The notes under the pieces: generated by a model
What the model was told of the DNA's origin: nothing
Seen by the model: only the letters and a program-made list of their open reading frames with translations
Databases searched by the model: none
Position numbers and translations under genes: made by a program
Part shown: one piece after another, positions 58,675 to 64,000 of the stretch
How the letters are laid out: every line of letters begins with the position of its first letter
How positions within the stretch are numbered: the first letter of the stretch is position 1
Assembly: GCA_947034895.1 (NCBI GenBank)
Contig: OX344761.1
Location: forward strand, 74,461,839-74,525,838
DNA from: Rhytidiadelphus loreus
Taxonomy: Eukaryota; Streptophyta; Bryopsida; Hypnales; Hylocomiaceae
Direction: 5' to 3'
DNA: 64,000 bases

Positions 58675-61600
58675 ATGCGTGTGCTCAGGGGCTGCAAGAT
58701 GATCAGGTACGTATATATAGATTCATAGCTAGCCCACTGTACTGGAAATTAAGTTTGTCCAATTAATGTCGACTTCTCTTTTGTGTCAGGAGTTCTTCAG
58801 GAGTTTATGATTGTACTAGCTAGCTAGCTTCTGGTATCAATTGGTGCTTCGTATCTGCACTGAAGTGATTGTGCGAAATGCTCCCTGCCTGTACGTATTG
58901 CTCTTCAGTGTCCATGGCTAGTAGTTTTGTTTTTTTCACTCTTAGGAGGAGCTAGTAGTACGTACCGACAGACTTAGGACGTTTCACTGCATGCCGACAT
59001 GTTTTCTGGGCTCTTGAATTGCACACTAAGCTTAGTTCGCGACAAACTAGTGACCTCCCGGACGGAGTCCCAGTGGTTCGTATCCGGAGAGCATATTGCT
59101 AACGTTTGTAGTTAAGGGGGTTTCCTTACAGGAGTCCATTGTGTACCTCCTTCTAGGCTTCCCCTCCGTCGGTATCCGTGAGTGGAAAGTATAACCTAGC
59201 TTCTATTGAGATACCTTCTGTTTGTTGTGACTTCTGTTTAATTCGCAATGCCTGACTGGCTAAATCTTTCCATTTATAGGGACACCGCTTCAAGGGTTAT
59301 TAGGCAGGCCTTTAATCCCTAACGGCCCAAGTAACATTTTTTGGCAACATAGCATTTTTGTCATCCATTTACGAAAGTAATTATTTTCATTTTTGGGGGT
59401 TTGAAATTTTCACAAAACATGTTAGTGGTTGAGGTCTCAAGGAGTAGCTTTAAGAGTTTAGGGTGCAACAATTTTCATAACTTTTGACTACGTGGATGGG
59501 GAATTTCGTTAAAATGGCAAGATTATGTGCGCCATTTTCAAACTAACTAGTCTAAACCGTAAAAGTGACACTTAGGATGGGTATAGATTTCAAAAATCTA
59601 GGACCGGTGTAGATTTTAGATTGTGTGGTTTGAGGTGTGAAAGTGCCGTCTATGACACTTGTAGATTTTAGACATCTAAAAATGATATAGATTTAAGAAA
59701 TCTAGGATGGTTGTACATTTCAGACCGCGTGGTACGAACTATAAAAACTAAAAACTGTCAAAGTTGCGGAATTTTGCCATTTTAACAAAATTGCCCATAT
59801 AGTCAAAAAGTTGTTGTATAATATGTAATTTCTTTTGGAGCACGGGTAGCTCATGTAGATCAAGAAAAAATCACTTTTTTGAGAAATAAAAATTTGAAAT
59901 TGGTTCAATCCCTAGTTTTATATATACATGAAAAATTTGAGCCATTCAATTTTGATTAATAAAATGAAAGTTATGAGGAGTTTTAGTCACTCATTAGAAG
60001 AGATTTGAGGCAAGGAGAAGCTTGTTTCAGGCCTATTTCTCTTATTGTGAACCAATGGTAAGCTAACAGAATATTAAAAAATAATTAAAAAATAATAATT
60101 AAAAAATATATATATTATTATTATTATTATTTTAAAAATAAAATAATAATCATTATTATTTTAAAAATAAAATAATAATCATTATTATTTTAAAAATAAA
60201 ATAATAATCATTATTATTTTAAAAAAATTTAAATAATTAAATATTATTATTTGACATGGCCGTAGTTCAGCCACGTCAGATTGTGCATGTGGCCGAGTTC
60301 CCACAATCCAAGAACTTGGAGAACTTGCGAGGAACTTGCAGTTTTCTAAAGGAGCCGAATTTCTTCTAAGGTAATATGTTCTAAAAGCACCCATCTTTTT
60401 CAAACTGCCCCTATTTGGGGGTGAAGAATGGAGATGGGGTGATCTTTAAATGGACCACTTTAGCAATTGAATGTTTCAAGAAAAAATTATATTTCTATTG
60501 CCAGAGTCAATCATTGCCTATCATTTCCGCACATCTCTTTACAAGTTGCAATTGGATGGATTTTGGGAGATCTATGGTCACAAATAGGTGACTATGCCCT
60601 AAATCTTTGAAAATTTATAAGTAATTCAAAAATGCTTGGAAAAATACAAAACCACTTGTGTTAGGTTCCACATCTATTTTTCTTTCTTTGAAAAATGATC
60701 TAAAAATAATTCTATCCCTATAAAAAAGTGAACTGGTCCTTAAATGGTTGCTTTTAGAGCATACTACTTTAGTGTTGTAGGTGATTATGGAAATTTTACT
60801 CTAAAATAAACTTTGGAGTCCTTTATTTAAATCTATTTTGAATTAAAATAAAATCATAGGATGTAGATTGTTTATTACAACATTACAACCATTGGGATTG
60901 GCATTTTTCAATTCTATAACTAAATTCTCAACAATTTAGTTTTAAAAATCATTCTCTACTCTTGTCTTGCCATTTTTTTCAAGCATGAATATGAAATTGT
61001 TTTTGTTGAAATTTTTTATATGTATCCCCATTTCCCAAGTCCCAATTTATTTTTTCACCATCTTAAAGAGAGTAAGTTGCAAGTTGTAGGATCTATGCAT
61101 TTGGGGATGAAAGGTTTGAAAGATAAAATCTAACCATTTGGGAATAGTTGAATCCAAGCATCATGATCTTACAATTGGTAAGATTTTTTATTTTAGAATT
61201 TTAGAAGTGTCTATTCTAACAAGTTAAGTAGAAGATCATGCAATTGAATTTGTTAAAAAATAAAGAACTTTATGGGTTAATGAAAATGTTCCCTGGGCGC
61301 CCAGACCCGACCCCAGCGGTGCTTAATAATATTATGCCTTTTACTGACATATGTTGGGGTATCACACTAGTTACTGACTTATTGCCTGTATCCGGATTAT
61401 GTATTATGGGGTACTACCATTAGTGATTAAAGGGTTCCATGTATGGATTTTAATGACGCATGCATGGAATGCCATTTAACAAGGCATCCCATGTTGAAAT
61501 GTGAGCTTCAATTCCATGTCACTCCATGCAGGGACATTATTTGTGGTTCAGTTCTCGGATTGCCATTCTTAGAGCACAGTGTTGCCAACAGGGAAAATTT

Positions 61601-64000
61601 GTTCCGTGGTTTTTTTAATGCAATGGGTCCGCTCATTTGTTCAAAAAAAAAAAAAAAATTTGTTCCCCTGTTTTCCCCGATTGACTCTGCCTGTCCCTAG
61701 TGTGCTAGCTAAACATACCCTAAAATGACCCTTCCCAGTTTTGGAGCTTGAATACAGATGCCTGTACTCTTTGGGACTAAGATACTCCAAGTTCTGATGC
61801 AATTAAGATGTATGGTAGTGTTTTGCAACATTTTGCAACAGAATGAGTGCAACAGAATGAACCTGAGCTATAGTAAACCCACCCATAGCTGACCAAATAA
61901 GCAACTGGAGACATGATGTGGAGTGTAGTAAGGTGAAGGAAATATTTCCACAGGTTCAGAGATAGAAATGAGGGGGATTGTCAAAATTTGGTAGTTTTTT
62001 TGCTTGATTTTAAATTACTATGAATTTTGGAAGGCAAAAGTTGGTCTGGACCCATGTTCAATTTGTGTGTGCAGGATTTAGTGTAAAATCTCCATTTTTT
62101 CATCCAATTTCTTTTAGAAAGTTCTTTGAATTCGAGTTACACTAATGAAATGAAATTTACTCAAACTAGTTTCTACTCCATATTCAAAAATTCATAAAAT
62201 TCAACATTTTACATTAGAAGAGATTGCCATCCTCTAGAAGATTGCTTCATTGTTGTTTCCCTTGTTGGTAACTGCACTAAAGCAGTCATAATAATTAATA
62301 AATTTTAAATTATTATTATTATTATTTTAAATTTCAAAAAATTCAAAATTTATTAATATTTGACGTGGTAAGGTCTTGGCCATGTTAGTAGACAAATTTT
62401 GAACTATTCACCGAGTTCCCATATGCGAGAAACTCACAATCTTCCAAAAGCCTCAAACTTCATCTAATGCTACAATTTGAACATTGGATTTATAACGAGG
62501 GTATGTTGATTTTCTAATTTTAGAATGACATAGAACTTTGGTTCACACTATAATGTTTGAAACTAAGGTAAGTAACCAAACCTATTTCTAACTGTATGAA
62601 AAATTCACCCCTTGTTATCAAGAGTCATAATTGATAATTTGTGTTGATTAGCCTTTTGGAGAAAAAAATGAGTGAAAAAAAATGATCTAAAAATTGTTTT
62701 AAAATTTTTTCTACAAACATTTGAAGTTAAAGGGTAAGTAGAGTAGGTATCTTTGAGTGTCTCTAGACATGTACTAAAATATTCTTCAAAAAGTAGGATT
62801 CCAAGGGATGAGAATCTATCAATATCTCAAAAGGTGAGTGAACTTCAATGGAACTGGGTTATGAACTGGTTGATTTTGAATAAGAAATAGGGCTCGAGAA
62901 TGGGAAAGAGGTTAGGAATGGGGTGTTCTACTTCATAATATATGCCAATGCCAAAAATTGCAAATCTTTTAAGCATATTTTGTATTTGATATGAAATTTC
63001 TGCATTTCCCCTTAAAGAAATTCACAAGAATTTGAAAATTTCACAAAAGAATCTGAAAATTTTAGGCTTTTTTAAGAACGTGTGATTTCATCTCTGAAAA
63101 ATGAAATGAAATAAAAATAAATTCTAGTCAAATCTATGTAGAAATGGAGCATCCATGGCAATGAATTTTTCAAGTTTTTTTCATGGTCAATTGGTCATAG
63201 GGTCCGTCCTTTCAGGGTTATTATATTATGACTGATTCTAGCTCTTGTATTAATTGCAGCTTGGAGACGTACAGAGGCAAGAGCCGGGTGTTGCTTGGCT
63301 TCCTTTTGTTGGCGAGCTGTGTGCCTCCAGTGAGGACTATAGACTACTTCAGCTTGAATGCTACTAATTCAATCTCGCTGGGGATTTGGGACAGATTGCT
63401 TTCGCCCAACCAAATTTTTGAGTTGGGGATCTTTCAGTATAATGTATCTGGTATAGCTACTTCGCCCGCTACTCCGTATTACCTTTCCATCAGGTATGCG
63501 CATCCAATTGAACTCGCGGTCACCTGGGTGGCAAGCCGCAACATCCCTCTCACCAGCGCCGCAGTCCTGCAGTTACAATCAACAGGAAGCCTCGAATTGT
63601 CCGACACGGCAAACAACATCCAGAAGGACAAAATCTTTTACACTTTCACGGATAATGTAAGTACTTGAGACTCAACTCAGGACCAAAACTTAATTCTTAT
63701 TATAAATGACTGATTACGATTTCATGTAAGCATTCTTTTACCCTCATTTGATTGATTCTCTTGAAAGCCTGCCGTTTGTAGACTGTTGTGATCGAATGCA
63801 TCTCTGATCGATCTAATGAATTCTTCAATATATATATGACGATCTTTCATTTGGTCATGCAGGTAGACGTTGTAAGTGCCCAGTTGCTAGACACGGGAAA
63901 TCTGGTGCTAATCAATAAAAATAGAAAATGCGTTTGGAATAGTTTCGAAAATAGTCCCCCCACCGACACGTTGCTACCCGGGCAGGGCATGCACCGCAAC
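58675..64000 (+). CDS. G-type (B-lectin / S-locus-like) receptor, N-terminal part, continues past the window
   Basis: Proposed exons: 58675-58706 (ATGCGTGTGCTC...ATCAG|GTACGT), 63260-63656 (TTGCAG|C) and 63863-64000. The first joins in phase to give MRVLRGCKMI-SLETYRGKSR, followed by the hydrophobic signal VLLGFLLLASCVPPV. The next exons show the mannose-binding B-lectin (GNA) domain: FELGIFQYNV, YYLSIRYAHP, VTWVASRNIPLTS (WVANRNxPL is usual), LQLQSTGSLELSD, then AQLLDTGNLVLINKNRKCVW and SFENSPPTDTLLPGQGM. Family members are secreted or plasma-membrane receptors, often with S-locus, PAN and kinase domains further on; those lie outside the window. An alternative start is ATG 63228, in frame, but it sits just inside a repeat end and has no promoter. 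The TATA box, strong donor and phase favour 58675. The receptor identity is firm; exon 1 is moderately likely. Confidence 0.7.
59520..59800 (-). repeat. Diverged copies of the 236-bp unit family in receptor intron 1
   Basis: Words such as GGTATAGATTTCAAA, AAAGTGCCGTCTA, TTTCAGACCGCGTGG and AATTTTGCCATTTTAACAAA recur in altered order, matching the 57.6-58.1 kb unit. Confidence 0.5.
59997..60784. mobile_element. 788-bp insert with TTA on both sides
   Basis: It starts GAAGAGATTTGAGG after TTA (59994-59996) and ends before TTA (60785-60787). Related sequence occurs at 24130-24330 and 62205-62470 (GAAGAGATTGCC, then AT-rich sequence, then TTGACGTGG and GAGTTCCCA). A TTA duplication would fit a PIF/Harbinger-type element, but the terminal inverted repeats are not clear. 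Confidence 0.45.
60117..60227 (+). repeat. AT-only tandem array, 29-bp period
   Basis: Units CATTATTATTTTAAAAATAA then AATAATAAT start at 60151, 60180 and 60209, with a partial unit before. Each unit is itself nearly self-complementary. Confidence 0.85.
62200..62480. repeat. Second copy of the GAAGAGATT repeat family in receptor intron 1
   Basis: TTAGAAGAGATTGCC, an ATTATT tract, TTGACGTGG and GAGTTCCCATATG follow the same order as in 59997-60784. Confidence 0.45.
63190..63225 (-). repeat. End of a TTAA-type element just before receptor exon 2
   Basis: In reverse complement it reads TAACCCTGAAAGGACGGACC then CTATGACC, matching the left end of the element at 29837 (CCCCTAAATGACGGACCCAT then GACC). 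The partner end could be TTAATCCCTAACGGCCC at about 59312, which would make most of intron 1 one composite insertion. Confidence 0.45.

Larger units (their letters stand above)
59877..60990 (-). repeat. Third copy of the 22.9/39-kb repeat, split by a 788-bp insert
   Basis: 59877-59996 and 60788-60990 match contiguous sequence at about 38720-39010 (AAAGTTATGAGGAGTTTTAG, then TAAACTTTGGAGTCCTTTAT and GGGATTGGCATTTTTCAATT). The insert is described separately. Confidence 0.65.

Noticed and set aside
60117..60227. CRISPR-like regular repeats
   Set aside because: Direct 29-bp AT-only tandem units without spacers, in a plant nuclear context.
63228..63259. ATG 63228 as the receptor start
   Set aside because: In frame and possible, but it lies beside a repeat end without a promoter, and the acceptor TTGCAG at 63254-63259 fits splicing from 58706; kept as the alternative.

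Overview
The window looks like nuclear DNA of a land plant. Every recognisable gene has spliceosomal introns with GT/AG borders, two have N-terminal secretion signals, and the families are plant ones: a Bet v 1/PR-10-like protein, a GH3 beta-xylosidase, a plant-type ERI1-like exonuclease and a G-type (B-lectin) receptor. The sequence context, including a GH105 enzyme, a divergent Bet v 1 N-terminus and few genes among many repeats, leads me to guess a bryophyte or another non-seed plant. That assignment is inference; no marker gene settles it.

Layout. 1-1.0 kb: repeats and an inverted-repeat element. 1.6-3.3 kb (-): two-exon Bet v 1-like gene. 3.4-10.5 kb: no intact gene; a decayed LINE lies on the minus strand at about 6.2-9.0 kb. 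10.6-10.9 kb: a Tourist-like MITE. 12.7-14.2 kb (-): two-exon secreted GH105 unsaturated rhamnogalacturonyl hydrolase with a three-copy 77-bp repeat in its intron. 15.2-25.8 kb: MITEs, a perfect 51-bp-arm hairpin, a LINE/SINE tail, a tRNA-like SINE and TTAA-flanked elements. 26.6-29.4 kb (-): ERI1-like DEDDh exonuclease. 29.8-39.5 kb: more TTAA-flanked elements, one carrying a diverged copy of the upstream region of the xylosidase gene. 40.2-46.3 kb (+): eight-exon GH3 beta-xylosidase. 46.8-47.3 kb: an unidentified gene relic. 48-57 kb: Stowaway MITEs, a repeat split by a probable solo LTR, and further elements. 57.6-58.1 kb: a near-identical 236-bp tandem duplication. 58.7-64.0 kb (+): start of a B-lectin receptor gene, running off the window, probably with a 4.6-kb first intron full of transposons.

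The genes do not form an operon-like unit. GH105 and GH3 are both predicted secreted enzymes of cell-wall polysaccharide turnover (pectin and xylan/arabinan), but they are 26 kb apart and nothing shows co-regulation.

The most unusual content is in the repeats. A dispersed set of elements has ends beginning CCCCTAAAGG or CCCTGGAA next to TTAA on both sides, which resembles piggyBac terminal structure. A 1670-bp TGT...ACA segment flanked by ATATT splits a repeat whose unsplit copy lies 2 kb away. A tandem array in xylosidase intron 1 repeats the exon-intron junction itself. All coordinates and splice sites were read by eye; none was tested with transcripts or database searches.
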